Made by a program: the position numbers and the translations under genes
The notes under the pieces: generated by a model
Databases searched by the model: none
What the model was told of the DNA's origin: nothing
What the model saw: the letters and a program-made list of their open reading frames with translations, nothing else
Shown: positions 1-9,407 of the stretch, piece after piece
How the letters are laid out: the number at the start of each line of letters is the position of its first letter
Position numbering within the stretch: position 1 is the stretch's first letter
Assembly (NCBI GenBank): GCA_964619885.1
Contig: CAZUGA010000013.1
Location: 1-64,000 of the forward strand
Direction: 5' to 3'
DNA length: 64,000 nt
From: CAZUGA01 sp964619885
GTDB taxonomy: Bacteria; Pseudomonadota; Gammaproteobacteria; Methylococcales; UBA1147

Positions 1-216
1 GATGGCAAGTTTTTGCTAAAGTGACTCCTTATTACACGTATCCTGAACATACCCCAAGTAATAAAGTCAGGCTAGCAAAATGGCATTGCAGAGCAGCATA
101 AAAAACCTAAAGCTGAATACTGGGAGCCTTAAAATCAAATTTTACGGTACAAATAAACATTCGCAAAACCGTATCAACCTAGCGACATTGAATTAAAATA
201 GCGGAAATTCAAATAG

Positions 217-609
217 CTAGCTCGCTTGTTTCAATCGACTATTGATAAATTCGCCCAAAATCGTAAAGCTTTTGTCATCCAGATCGGTATATTTCAATCC
301 TACCTGAAATTTATCGCGGGCCACTCTGCGCGAATAGGCCATTCGACAACGCGCATTAATTTCACAAGATTTTTGATTGGAAATGGGGAGATCCATTTTA
401 ATATCGGCTTCTATGGGACGCCCATTTTGAGTCCATTGCCCTTGGGGGGTCAAAATATCCCGTTCGGCCCAGTTGCATTGCAATTTCAACCCAGAACTGG
501 ACGTGTCCAGCACATCCAACTTTAACTCGACACCATCCGAACAAGTCACATTTGCAATACAATTGGCATTAACCCGTGGGTACCTTCGTTTTTCGATTTG
601 TTTTAACAC
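217..609 (-). CDS. PilZ domain c-di-GMP-binding protein
   Basis: A 130-residue single-domain protein. The two PilZ signatures are visible: an RxxxR motif near the N-terminus (R8-R12, RRYPR) and a DxSxxG motif at residues 35-40 (DTSSSG). In the PilZ family these residues bind cyclic di-GMP. No signal peptide or membrane segment is seen, so it is probably a cytoplasmic c-di-GMP receptor. The start is GTG with no strong ribosome binding site. It stands alone, with about 200 bp of featureless sequence downstream, so the process it controls is unknown. The window also holds an EAL-type protein, but far away (22.7-25 kb). Confidence 0.85.
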   Translation of the reverse strand: MLKQIEKRRYPRVNANCIANVTCSDGVELKLDVLDTSSSGLKLQCNWAERDILTPQGQWTQNGRPIEADIKMDLPISNQKSCEINARCRMAYSRRVARDKFQVGLKYTDLDDKSFTILGEFINSRLKQAS

Positions 610-837
610 GACCGTACTTCATCCAACTGATTCTACATAATTAGGAATATAGCAGATTTGACAGTAAGGTTAAGGTACGGATGTAGAAAGTTGCGACTCT
701 TTCAATAAAATCTCCATATCGCGCTAACGGTCCAAACCGCCTGCCCAAAGTTAATACAAGTTTATAGTTTGAATTTCTATCCGAACAAGAGCCTCTGTTA
801 TTATGAAATTATCCTAACCATCTTATTCGAGTGGCTT

Positions 838-1629
838 ATGAACCGATTTTATCTCACGACGATTCAACTTCTATTTATTATTCCAATTTCTCTGACAAGT
901 TGCTCCAAGTCTCCGTTGGGGCGTAATCAGTTGACGATGATGCCAGCCGATCAAATGGATCAGATGGGTGTACAAGCCTTCGAGAATCAGAAAAAAAACA
1001 TGCCTGCTTCCAACGACCATGCGACAAATAAATTCGTCCGATGTGTATCCGATACATTAACCCGACGGGTAAAAGGAAATTGGGAAGTCATCGTGTTCAA
1101 TGAAAAATCACCTAATGCTTTTGCTCTCCCCGGCGGGAAGATTGGCGTACACACTGGTTTACTAAAAGTCGCGCAAAATCAACACCAATTAGCTGCGGTA
1201 ATCGGTCATGAAATTGCGCACGTAACGGCTCAGCACAGCAACGAGCGAGTGTCCCAGCAGTATGCGGTCCAAAGTGGTCTGCAGCTTACCCAAGCCCTGG
1301 CTGGAGCAACCACGGGCACCGGTCAAACATTGATGGGTTTACTGGGAGTCGGCGCCCAATATGGCATACTTATGCCCTACGGCAGATCACAAGAAAGCGA
1401 AGCAGACTTAATTGGTTTGGACTTGATGGCAGAATCCGGTTTCGACCCGCGAGAAAGTGTGACATTATGGATCAATATGGGTAAGGCGGGGGGAGGCAAA
1501 ACACCAGAGTTTCTTTCAACCCACCCTGCTCACGGCACGCGTATCGCCGATTTAAAATCACGAATGCCATCGGCATTGAATAAATGGAGGCAAGCCCAAG
1601 CCCAGGGCAGAAAACCGAACTGCAGGTAG
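838..1629 (+). CDS. M48 family zinc metalloprotease, lipoprotein
   Basis: Peptidase M48 (Ste24/BepA/LoiP type). Counting from the ATG at 838 the protein has 263 residues: a hydrophobic signal ending in a lipobox-like LTSC (Cys about 22), the zinc motif HEIAH at about 124-128 with its catalytic Glu, and the downstream ESEAD motif (about 186-190) that gives the third zinc ligand. The frame is open back to 769, but the 838 start places the lipoprotein signal correctly at the N-terminus. Family members act in the periplasm on misfolded outer-membrane proteins. It is monocistronic. The lipid anchor is inferred from the Cys. Confidence 0.88.
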   Translation: MNRFYLTTIQLLFIIPISLTSCSKSPLGRNQLTMMPADQMDQMGVQAFENQKKNMPASNDHATNKFVRCVSDTLTRRVKGNWEVIVFNEKSPNAFALPGGKIGVHTGLLKVAQNQHQLAAVIGHEIAHVTAQHSNERVSQQYAVQSGLQLTQALAGATTGTGQTLMGLLGVGAQYGILMPYGRSQESEADLIGLDLMAESGFDPRESVTLWINMGKAGGGKTPEFLSTHPAHGTRIADLKSRMPSALNKWRQAQAQGRKPNCR

Positions 1630-1791
1630 AATTGGCTCTATTTCAAAGACATCATAAGTATTTTCAATACTACTTTATTAGACAGTTGAACCCCGAATTC
1701 AGCCAAAAAACCAGACAGCACTGCCATGGCATGAGATAATGCGCCGCAAAAAACACCACTGCTGTCACCACCGATGTAACTTAATACCTGA

Positions 1792-2988
1792 ATGAATCCT
1801 AATCTTGCCAACCTTCACGCCTACCCCTTCGAAAAACTAAAACAGCTCATTCAAGGCTCGATTCCACCTGTCGAGAAAGATCCAATCTCCCTGTCGTTAG
1901 GAGAACCACAGCATAGTACGCCTGAATTCATCTCCGCGGAATTAGTCGCCCAGCTTGACGGTTTAACGAAATATCCGTCCACTAAGGGATTACCCGAACT
2001 GCGTGAAACTATCAAACATTGGCTGGAAAATCGCTATCGCTTAGCCCCCGAAAGCCTAGACCCAGCGCAACACATTTTACCGTTAAACGGTACACGCGAA
2101 GGTTTGTTTTCGATTGCCCAATCGGTTGTGGATTCCCAGTCGAAACCAATCGTCGCAATGCCGAATCCGTTTTATCAGATCTACGAAGGTGCGGCGCTAT
2201 TAGCCGGCGCGGAACCCTATTATTTAGATACGTCTTCGAATCAGGGCTTCGTACCGGATTTTGACAGTGTTCCAAACACCATTTGGAACCGTTGCCAATT
2301 ATTGTATATTTGCAACCCCGGCAATCCAACTGGCGCAACCGTGGACCTGCAGACCTTACAAAAACTTATTCAGCTTGCCGATCAATATGACTTCGTAATT
2401 GCCTCGGATGAATGTTATTCCGAAATATACCTGGATGAGAGCCAACCACCAGTGGGATTGTTGCAAGCCGCGGCCGCGATAGGAAACACCCAATTCAAGA
2501 ATTGCGTCGTATTTCACAGTTTATCCAAACGCTCCAACGCACCGGGATTGCGTTCTGGATTTGCGGCGGGAGACGCTGAGATACTCAGCCGCTATCTGCT
2601 GTACCGGACCTATCACGGCTGTGCAATGTCTCTACCTATTCAAATGGCTAGCATAAAAGCCTGGTCAGATGAATCTCATGTACGACACAACAGAAGCTTA
2701 TACCGGCAAAAATTCACCGCCGTGTCTGAAATCCTGGCCGATAGCTGGCCTGTAGACATCCCAGCGGCCAGTTTTTACCTTTGGCCTGAAACGCCGATTA
2801 GCGATACTGAATTTGCCCACAAACTGTACTCAGAAGAACACGTGACAGTGCTGCCCGGCAGTTTTTTGTCTCGCCCTTCAGCACACGATGATCCGGGCCG
2901 AAACCGGGTCCGCATGGCGATGGTAGCAACGCTCGATGAATGTGTGGAAGCAGCACACCGCATCAACCACTTGATCCATAACTTATAA
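1792..2988 (+). CDS. dapC: N-succinyldiaminopimelate aminotransferase
   Basis: A fold-type I PLP aminotransferase of 398 residues. The N-terminal region matches the DapC subgroup and K246 in the SLSKRS segment is the expected PLP Schiff-base lysine. DapC makes N-succinyl-LL-2,6-diaminopimelate using glutamate, in the succinylase branch of lysine and peptidoglycan precursor synthesis. It is followed 20 nt later by dapD and then by a YffB-like gene and dapE, all on the same strand. That context makes DapC more likely than a general aspartate aminotransferase. Confidence 0.93.
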   Translation: MNPNLANLHAYPFEKLKQLIQGSIPPVEKDPISLSLGEPQHSTPEFISAELVAQLDGLTKYPSTKGLPELRETIKHWLENRYRLAPESLDPAQHILPLNGTREGLFSIAQSVVDSQSKPIVAMPNPFYQIYEGAALLAGAEPYYLDTSSNQGFVPDFDSVPNTIWNRCQLLYICNPGNPTGATVDLQTLQKLIQLADQYDFVIASDECYSEIYLDESQPPVGLLQAAAAIGNTQFKNCVVFHSLSKRSNAPGLRSGFAAGDAEILSRYLLYRTYHGCAMSLPIQMASIKAWSDESHVRHNRSLYRQKFTAVSEILADSWPVDIPAASFYLWPETPISDTEFAHKLYSEEHVTVLPGSFLSRPSAHDDPGRNRVRMAMVATLDECVEAAHRINHLIHNL

Positions 2989-3008
2989 ACCCAAAACCAG
3001 GAAACAAC

Positions 3009-3827
3009 ATGTCTGACATAGAAAGTATTATCAACGAGGCCTTCGAAGACCGCGCGACGTTAAACCCCAATAACGCATCCGACAGCATTAAGAATTCAGT
3101 ACAAGAAGCGCTACAACTGTTGGACTGTGGCGAAGCCCGAGTCGCCGAAAAAAGAGATGGCGAATGGGTAGTCAATCAATGGCTCAAGAAGGCGGTATTG
3201 TTATCTTTTAGAATCGCCGACAATCGCGTCATGGATGGCGGTGTAACCCGATATTTCGATAAAGTTGAAACCAAGTTCGGCACCTTTGGACCTGACGACT
3301 TCGAAAAAACTGGCGCGCGTATCGTTCCACCAGCGATGGTCAGAGCGGGCTCCTATATCGCTCCCAATGCCGTACTGATGCCGAGTTACGTCAACATCGG
3401 CGCCTACGTCGACAGCGGAACGATGGTTGACACGTGGGCTACGGTGGGTTCCTGCGCTCAAATTGGCAAAAACGTGCATCTTTCCGGAGGCGTGGGTATC
3501 GGCGGTGTTCTTGAACCCTTACAGGCAGGACCTACCATCATCGAAGACAACTGCTTTATCGGCGCCCGCTCTGAAGTTGTTGAAGGGGTTATCGTCGAAC
3601 AAGGATCTGTGATTTCTATGGGGGTTTATATCGGTCAAAGTACAAAGATTTATAACCGTATGACCGGCGAAACCAGTTACGGCCGTATTCCCGCGGGTTC
3701 GGTCGTTGTTTCCGGCAATCTCCCAGCCAGCGACGGGAGCCACAGTTTGTACTGCGCCGTGATCATTAAACAGGTCGACGAACGTACGCGCGGAAAAGTA
3801 GGAATCAATGAATTATTACGGGACTGA
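3009..3827 (+). CDS. dapD: Tetrahydrodipicolinate N-succinyltransferase
   Basis: Full-length DapD of 272 residues, with an N-terminal helical domain followed by a left-handed beta-helix built of hexapeptide repeats in the middle third. It transfers succinyl from succinyl-CoA to tetrahydrodipicolinate in the cytoplasm, the first committed step of the succinylase DAP pathway. An AGGAAA-type ribosome binding site precedes the ATG. It sits 20 nt after dapC and about 85 nt before the next gene, so it is probably cotranscribed with dapC. Confidence 0.95.
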   Translation: MSDIESIINEAFEDRATLNPNNASDSIKNSVQEALQLLDCGEARVAEKRDGEWVVNQWLKKAVLLSFRIADNRVMDGGVTRYFDKVETKFGTFGPDDFEKTGARIVPPAMVRAGSYIAPNAVLMPSYVNIGAYVDSGTMVDTWATVGSCAQIGKNVHLSGGVGIGGVLEPLQAGPTIIEDNCFIGARSEVVEGVIVEQGSVISMGVYIGQSTKIYNRMTGETSYGRIPAGSVVVSGNLPASDGSHSLYCAVIIKQVDERTRGKVGINELLRD

Positions 3828-3913
3828 ACATAAAACACCTCGCCAAGGCGAGCAAATCAGAAATTTAAAATGGTCTGTAGCTTACCGACGATCAAGCTTA
3901 GAACTTATCATCC

Positions 3914-4255
3914 ATGACAAAACTTTACGGGATCAAGAACTGCGACACGATTAAACGCGCGCGTCGCTGGCTGGAACAAAATGGAATCGACTACCAGTTC
4001 CACGATTATAGAGTTGACGGACTAAGTCCCGAATTATTGAATATTTTGGAATCGAAACTTGGGTGGGATGCAATGCTCAATCGCCGGAGTACCAGCTGGC
4101 GACAACTTTCTGATTCCGACCGGCAAAACCTTGATAGTGACACAGCAAAAGCTCTAATGCTGTCCCAACCCACACTGATCAAACGACCGGTATTGGAATA
4201 TAACGATCGGTTGATTATAGGATTCTCGCCCGAATTGTACCGTAACCTATCGTGA
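3914..4255 (+). CDS. ArsC/Spx-family reductase (YffB type)
   Basis: A 113-residue thioredoxin-fold protein of the arsenate reductase-like family. A single Cys (C10, in the segment YGIKNCDTIK) sits where YffB/Spx proteins carry their active-site Cys, and there is no second Cys in CxxC spacing. YffB is encoded next to dapE in many gammaproteobacteria, and here its TGA stop overlaps the GTG start of dapE by 4 nt, which indicates translational coupling. The exact substrate is not known. Arsenate reduction should not be assumed. Confidence 0.85.
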   Translation: MTKLYGIKNCDTIKRARRWLEQNGIDYQFHDYRVDGLSPELLNILESKLGWDAMLNRRSTSWRQLSDSDRQNLDSDTAKALMLSQPTLIKRPVLEYNDRLIIGFSPELYRNLS

Positions 4256-5382
4256 TCGACACCCTCCCGTTGCTGCAGCAACTCATTGCCCGGCCTTCGG
4301 TGACGCCGGACGACGCCGGCTGTATGGAAATTCTATGCGATCAACTTCAACCCTACGGTTTTGATGCAGAATTTTTTGATTTTGAAGATACTCGTAACCT
4401 TTGGTTGAGAAATGGTACCAGCAATCCGCTATTGGTATTTCTAGGCCATACTGATGTGGTTCCGCCTGGCCCATTAGATGCCTGGGATTCCGCGCCGTTT
4501 GACCCCAATATCCGAGACGGGTATCTATACGGACGAGGTGCGGCCGATATGAAATCAGGCATTGCCGCTTTCACTACCGCGTGTCAGCGCTTTCTATCTA
4601 ACAATCCCACTATCACCGGATCAATTGCGCTTTTGATTACCAGCGATGAGGAAGGCTGCGCGCTAAACGGCACAGTCAAGGTTGTCGATAAATTGATGAA
4701 CCGGAATGAAAAAATTGACTGGTGTTTGGTTGGTGAACCATCAAGCACCAACAAACTAGGAGATACGATAAAAATAGGCCGGCGCGGTTCGCTGTGCGGG
4801 ACACTACGCATTACCGGTACGCAAGGCCACGTCGCCTACCCTCATTTAGCAGAGAACCCGATACACAGTTTCTCCAAAGCATTGGTCGAATTGACCAATG
4901 AAATTTGGGACCAAGGTAATCAGTATTTCCCACCCACCAGTTTTCAGATTTCCAATATTCAAGCCGGCACCGGCGCAGAAAACATCATCCCCGGAAATCT
5001 GGATATTTCGTTCAATCTGCGCTTTTCGAGCCAACTGAATGAAACCAGCATCAAAAAACGAGTCCATGCAATCCTCGATAAACACGGACTAAATTACCAA
5101 CTTCAATGGCGACTTTCGGGAAATCCTTTTATCACTACGCAAACCAAATTGGCTGACGCGGCGCAAAGCGCGCTGCAAGAAGTGTTAGGCTATCGAGCAA
5201 ACTTGGAAACCGGCGGAGGCACATCAGATGGGCGTTTCGTCGCCCCGACCGGAGCACAAGTTATAGAATTAGGCCCAATTAATGAAACCATTCACAAAGT
5301 CAACGAAAGAATCGCATTGGAAGACCTGGAAAAACTATCGACGGTTTATGAAAAATTTTTAATTAATGTGATCAAGACTTAA
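4252..5382 (+). CDS. dapE: Succinyl-diaminopimelate desuccinylase
   Basis: An M20 metallopeptidase of 376 residues. H66 and D68 (GHTDVVPPG) and D99 (GRGAADMKSG) are metal ligands, and E133/E134 (SDEEG) give the catalytic base and a ligand. It hydrolyses N-succinyl-LL-diaminopimelate to LL-DAP and succinate in the cytoplasm. The start is GTG inside the GTGA overlap with the upstream YffB-like gene. It is the last gene of the dap cluster; the next gene lies convergent on the minus strand and overlaps its 3' end by about 24 nt. Confidence 0.95.
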   Translation: MIDTLPLLQQLIARPSVTPDDAGCMEILCDQLQPYGFDAEFFDFEDTRNLWLRNGTSNPLLVFLGHTDVVPPGPLDAWDSAPFDPNIRDGYLYGRGAADMKSGIAAFTTACQRFLSNNPTITGSIALLITSDEEGCALNGTVKVVDKLMNRNEKIDWCLVGEPSSTNKLGDTIKIGRRGSLCGTLRITGTQGHVAYPHLAENPIHSFSKALVELTNEIWDQGNQYFPPTSFQISNIQAGTGAENIIPGNLDISFNLRFSSQLNETSIKKRVHAILDKHGLNYQLQWRLSGNPFITTQTKLADAAQSALQEVLGYRANLETGGGTSDGRFVAPTGAQVIELGPINETIHKVNERIALEDLEKLSTVYEKFLINVIKT

Positions 5383-6018
5383 TTTATTGGATGTCTTGCA
5401 AAACCACTTCCCAAACAAATATTTTATTCCCAAAATTATACCGTAAACTACCAACAATGGGTCTATCAAATAATCCCAAAGATTATTTGATGCGTAGCAT
5501 TCAACGGAATAGGCGCCAACAGCCGCAGCCAAACAAAGGCTAATCAACCAATAATCGCCAAGCCAAGCAATCCCGCAAACGATCAGCAAACAGGCCAAAA
5601 ACAGGGTTGAACTATAGCCCAAAGAATAAGGATCAAAAGCCCCCCAACCCAAGGACATAGGGTAAAAAAACAAACCCACTGTGACCGCTAATACGTATAC
5701 GGCGGTGAACTGACGACGCAGACACAAGGCCATCCCAGTGAGACTTTTCCCTATCGACAGACTCAATAATACCAGACTAGTCAGACTAAGATCTCCAACT
5801 AAGCCACGCATATATACCGCAGCTGAGAAATCGAAAATTGGTACAGCGACTATTGCGGCGACGGCTATGCTTCCTAACCAACGGCCATAAACCGGCAATC
5901 GTTCTATTCGCAGCAAATTAATCGCGATTGCCACCGTCAGCAGGGTGATACCCACCAGTCCATTAAAATCAGTAAAATTCAACTTTAGGAATCCTGCGGC
6001 ACTTGCCGGTCCAACCAC
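5359..6018 (-). CDS. Polytopic membrane protein of unknown function
   Basis: 219 residues, almost entirely hydrophobic, with about six to seven predicted membrane helices. I do not recognise a family. The GTG start lies 34 nt inside the 3' end of the upstream sialidase-like gene on the same strand, so the two are probably one operon and translationally coupled. Its 3' end overlaps dapE convergently by about 24 nt. A role together with the sialidase-like protein, for example in surface glycan handling, is only an inference from position. Confidence 0.65.
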   Translation of the reverse strand: MVGPASAAGFLKLNFTDFNGLVGITLLTVAIAINLLRIERLPVYGRWLGSIAVAAIVAVPIFDFSAAVYMRGLVGDLSLTSLVLLSLSIGKSLTGMALCLRRQFTAVYVLAVTVGLFFYPMSLGWGAFDPYSLGYSSTLFLACLLIVCGIAWLGDYWLISLCLAAAVGAYSVECYASNNLWDYLIDPLLVVYGIILGIKYLFGKWFCKTSNKLSLDHIN

Positions 6019-7301
6019 GCTTGATTAAATACCACGTGCTTGATGAACGTTTGGTTCCAGGTGTATACCAGATGAAAGCTTCCATTGCCGGCTTGGATTA
6101 CATAGGGATATTCAAATTGAAACCAACAGGGATGGCCGGTACACATTATACGTTCGATCGCCGAAAGCAACGATTCACTGGCCACAAAATCCGAATCGGT
6201 TTTGCTGATCAACCGGCGAATAGCAGCGCGAAACTCTCCCTCGGCAAAGCTATGCCGACGATAGCGGTGTTCGTGTTCGAAACGGTATACCTCGAACCAA
6301 TGTTGGCCATCATCCCGAGTCTGTAACAGCGTCAAATCATCGCGAAGTTGCTGGTTATTGTTAATCACAACAAAGCGGTACTTTTCGCTAAGGCTCACCC
6401 CCGCCATTGCCGAATCCGGGTTGGGCAATACCGATCGCTGGGCGAGACTCCAATGCCGACCAGAATCACCCGTTCGCGTCTTTAATGCCAAGCGCGGTGC
6501 TTCACCACCACCGTAACGCATGTAGGTCATCGCGTTTTCCGGAGATAGCACTAATACAAGAGGTTGTAAAGCTCTCCATGCACTGTTCAAACGCGTTTTA
6601 TGGATAACCCGACCAGAATGATCGAGGCGTAATAATTCGCCATATTTGGCCACCATTTCATGATAAATGGGTAAACCCATCGTTCCGTCCCGGTAATAAA
6701 ACGGTACCGTTTTAACCAGGTTGCTGATATTCAAAAATGGCGACGTGATTATTTTTCGAATCGGACTCCAGTGCAATCCGTCATCATCCGACGTGGACAC
6801 GTTTATCGAGCTACACGACCACCCGCCAAAAGAAACGCTGACAAAAAACAACCAAAGTTTACCGCGCGGGTCCCTGGTAACAACGGGGTTTCCCAGTTTT
6901 TTAACATAGCGCTGGGTATCCCTGTAAGTATCCGCCCTAGTAACCACCGTTTGCTCGGGCGTCCAGGATTGACTTTCCGGTTGAAATTCGGCGCTATGAA
7001 TCTCTACGTCTTTTGCGCCCTCACGTGTACCGGCAAACCAGAATGCCATTAAGCGACCTCGCTCAAGTTCTACGATACTCGGGGCATGCACCATTCGGGT
7101 TTTGGCGGAAGACACAAAACGACTGGCGAACATCGGCTTTGCGTCTTCCGATGGTTGGACTGAGGGAACCGCAAATGGCGTTCGCACCGGGATCGACACC
7201 ATCTTTGAATAAGCAGCCCCAAAAGAGATTGCGATCAGTACCAGCAAAAAGACCTTAAAGCCCCAAAAACCCTGCTTCATCGACGCTCGGATACGTTGCA
7301 T
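5985..7301 (-). CDS. Sialidase/neuraminidase-like exported protein
   Basis: 438 residues. An N-terminal membrane segment or signal anchor (about residues 15-35) is followed by a predicted six-bladed propeller with three Asp boxes of the SxDxGxxW type, near residues 170-178, 277-284 and 328-335. Asp boxes mark the sialidase (GH33) superfamily, but many members act on other glycans. The segment APSIVELERGRLMAFWFAG resembles bacterial putative neuraminidases found in polysaccharide loci. The start is ATG at 7301, or possibly ATG at 7280, with no clear ribosome binding site at either. True sialidase activity is uncertain. Confidence 0.75.
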   Translation of the reverse strand: MQRIRASMKQGFWGFKVFLLVLIAISFGAAYSKMVSIPVRTPFAVPSVQPSEDAKPMFASRFVSSAKTRMVHAPSIVELERGRLMAFWFAGTREGAKDVEIHSAEFQPESQSWTPEQTVVTRADTYRDTQRYVKKLGNPVVTRDPRGKLWLFFVSVSFGGWSCSSINVSTSDDDGLHWSPIRKIITSPFLNISNLVKTVPFYYRDGTMGLPIYHEMVAKYGELLRLDHSGRVIHKTRLNSAWRALQPLVLVLSPENAMTYMRYGGGEAPRLALKTRTGDSGRHWSLAQRSVLPNPDSAMAGVSLSEKYRFVVINNNQQLRDDLTLLQTRDDGQHWFEVYRFEHEHRYRRHSFAEGEFRAAIRRLISKTDSDFVASESLLSAIERIMCTGHPCWFQFEYPYVIQAGNGSFHLVYTWNQTFIKHVVFNQAWLDRQVPQDS

Positions 7302-7436
7302 TTTTTGTTAAGCTTATCGCTCATTTTTCTGATAGAAATCTACTTGCATCGATTGTCGAAACCGCACAGAATACCCGACTATTCGAATAATTCGTGTATA
7401 AACGATTTTGATTAAATAACCACCCAAAATTTTATT

Positions 7437-8291
7437 ATGAGCCAAAGCCTACCCGCTTTACTACCGACACAATGGCTAGCTTCCCGCTTGGGTGCGCCGG
7501 GTATCGTAACACTAGACGCAACGTTTTGCCTGCCACAACAGAGCCGCAATGCCTACACCGAATTCGAATCTGAGCACATTCCTGGCTCGCAATTTTTCGA
7601 TATAGACGCTATCTCAGACCAGCATTCACTGCTACCCCATATGTTGCCAGAGGCCAAATTGTTCGAAGCTGCCGTTGGGCGTTTGGGGATCAATAATGAC
7701 ACGATGATTGTGGTCTACGACAACAATTCATTCATGGCTTCGGCAAGAGTATGGTGGACTTTTAGAGTGTTTGGATATAACAAGATTGCGGTACTCGACG
7801 GCGGATTAAAAGCCTGGAAAGCCGAATCCCGAGCGCTAGCGAATTGCTACATAGCGGCTCGTGAGCAACAGTTCGTTGCCAAATTCCAAGCCAATCTAGT
7901 CAGAAATATCGAGCAAATAAAAAATCTCATGGCCAGTAATGGCGCTACCATTGTCGATGCGCGTTCCGCCAATAGATTTGCCGGTTCCGAACCAGAATTC
8001 AGACCCGGTCTTAAATCGGGACATATCCCGAGCAGTCACAATTTACCCTATTCATTACTTATCAATGCGGAAACCGGACAATTAAAAAATACAAAACAAT
8101 TAATGAAGGTTTTTGAGCACGCAAAAATCAATACCAAATCACCAATCGTCACGACTTGTGGTTCTGGTGTAACCGCCTCTATCCTTGCCTTAAGTCTTTA
8201 CCTACTAGGCAACAAAACGGTCCCGGTTTACGACGGATCGTGGAGTGAATGGGGTTCAGCAGCAGGCGTACCGATAGCAACAGGAAGCTAG
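7437..8291 (+). CDS. sseA: 3-mercaptopyruvate sulfurtransferase
   Basis: A tandem rhodanese protein of 284 residues. The N-terminal domain is inactive and the C-terminal domain carries the active-site loop CGSGVTA with the nucleophile C241. A CG[ST]GVTA loop is typical of mercaptopyruvate sulfurtransferases rather than thiosulfate sulfurtransferases. It moves sulfur from 3-mercaptopyruvate to thiols or cyanide in the cytoplasm. The gene is monocistronic and divergent from the sialidase-like gene. A short imperfect palindrome follows the stop (about 8293-8318), but it has no convincing T-tract. Confidence 0.88.
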   Translation: MSQSLPALLPTQWLASRLGAPGIVTLDATFCLPQQSRNAYTEFESEHIPGSQFFDIDAISDQHSLLPHMLPEAKLFEAAVGRLGINNDTMIVVYDNNSFMASARVWWTFRVFGYNKIAVLDGGLKAWKAESRALANCYIAAREQQFVAKFQANLVRNIEQIKNLMASNGATIVDARSANRFAGSEPEFRPGLKSGHIPSSHNLPYSLLINAETGQLKNTKQLMKVFEHAKINTKSPIVTTCGSGVTASILALSLYLLGNKTVPVYDGSWSEWGSAAGVPIATGS

Positions 8292-8491
8292 AATAAACTA
8301 TCGCGATAATTTATTTACAGCGGAGATTAACCAAAATACGGTCAAAGTTCGAATATAAACGTCTAACAGTCGAATCGTTTAATAATAAATTCTTTAATAC
8401 GATTGCAACCCATAGTACTTTTAATTAGGGAGCCCAGTTCAGCTACAGAAACGCCTGCCAGAATCAACTACCCTACGAACATTCCAACCGG

Positions 8492-8758
8492 CTATCGCCC
8501 CTTTCGACCCCGAGTCGTCCTAGGATCTTCAAATCGTACCCGCAGGCTGTTTCCATTAAAAGTTTTGCCGTCCAATCCGGCCATGGCTGCGCGTGCCTCG
8601 TGACCTTCCATCTCAATAAAACAAAAACCACGACATTTACCGGTAAACATATCAGCCACTAAATTAATGGAACGCACGGTACCATACTCGGTAAACAACT
8701 CGGTGACAGCTGATTCAGTACTATCAGGTGGTAAATTTCCGACAAACAATTTTTTCAC
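8492..8758 (-). CDS. RNA recognition motif (RRM) protein
   Basis: About 88 residues forming a single RRM. RNP2 is LFVGNL at the N-terminus and RNP1 is KCRGFCFI in the middle. Small RRM proteins bind single-stranded RNA and are common in some proteobacteria and cyanobacteria. I place the start at GTG 8758, because GAGGAA lies about 9 nt upstream; the frame is open to a TTG at 8773. It lies downstream of the cold-shock gene on the same strand, separated by a strong terminator, so it is probably transcribed on its own. Confidence 0.85.
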   Translation of the reverse strand: MKKLFVGNLPPDSTESAVTELFTEYGTVRSINLVADMFTGKCRGFCFIEMEGHEARAAMAGLDGKTFNGNSLRVRFEDPRTTRGRKGR

Positions 8759-8824
8759 GTTACTTCCTCGCAAGGCCCACAGCCGGCTGGATTAATATTT
8801 ACAATCCTGCGCCGTTCATGGTGG

Positions 8825-8857
8825 CACAAAAAGAGAACCCCGCGGACGCGGGGTTCT
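8825..8857 (-). terminator. Rho-independent terminator of the cold-shock gene
   Basis: Inverted repeat AGAACCCCGCG / CGCGGGGTTCT (8834-8844 and 8847-8857), perfect over 11 bp. On the minus strand it is followed by TCTTTTTG. It lies 30 nt after the stop of the csp gene. Confidence 0.93.
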
Positions 8858-8886
8858 GCGGTTCGATAGTTAGAAGGACCCGCGTA

Positions 8887-9090
8887 CTATGCCGGCTCGA
8901 CCTTAGTGGCCTGCAATCCCTTAGGTCCCTTTTCAACCTCAAAGCTTACTGACTGACCTTCATTCAGAGTTTTAAATCCACTGCCCTCAATCGCCGAGAA
9001 ATGAACGAATACGTCTTCGCTTCCATCCGACGGAGCGATAAATCCGAAGCCCTTCGTATCGTTAAACCATTTAACTGTTCCTTGCATCAT
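8887..9090 (-). CDS. Cold-shock domain protein (CspA family)
   Basis: A 67-residue cold-shock domain with RNP1 (KGFGFI) and RNP2 (VFVHF) and the usual GTVKWFN opening, so the whole protein is one OB-fold that binds single-stranded RNA and DNA. The start may be the first or the second of two adjacent ATGs; AGAGG lies about 9 nt upstream. A strong terminator follows. Its upstream region of about 300 bp has no gene and may contain a long 5' leader, as in many csp genes, though no specific thermosensor structure was identified. Confidence 0.95.
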   Translation of the reverse strand: MMQGTVKWFNDTKGFGFIAPSDGSEDVFVHFSAIEGSGFKTLNEGQSVSFEVEKGPKGLQATKVEPA

Positions 9091-9407
9091 CTAACTTACC
9101 TCTATTAAATCAATTTCGCTTTGTTGTTATTGCAGGTTATAGAAGGTAAATGCAGGAGATGCCGATGGAAACTTCTGTTCAACCTATAGAACATGCAACG
9201 TCGATATTTAAAAAAAAGGATTATACATTATCTACCGTGTCAATAATCTATTTTTTTACAAGCAGCCTATTTCAGGATTAATTGTACATGCCTGTTTTAA
9301 GAAATATTTCTATATTCTCGCAATCTGTACTCTTGGTCGCACCCCAAGCCGAGATATTGGACCGGCCACTGCATTTCCATGGCGCGGACACTTCCGGCCC
9401 ACAATAT
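9091..9407. other. Intergenic region upstream of the csp gene
   Basis: Holds the promoter and leader of the cold-shock gene. It is A+T-rich. I see no ORF, RNA gene or repeat that I can support. Confidence 0.5.

Noticed and set aside
226..525. Plus-strand frame opposite the PilZ gene
   Set aside because: Antisense shadow of a gene with clear PilZ motifs.
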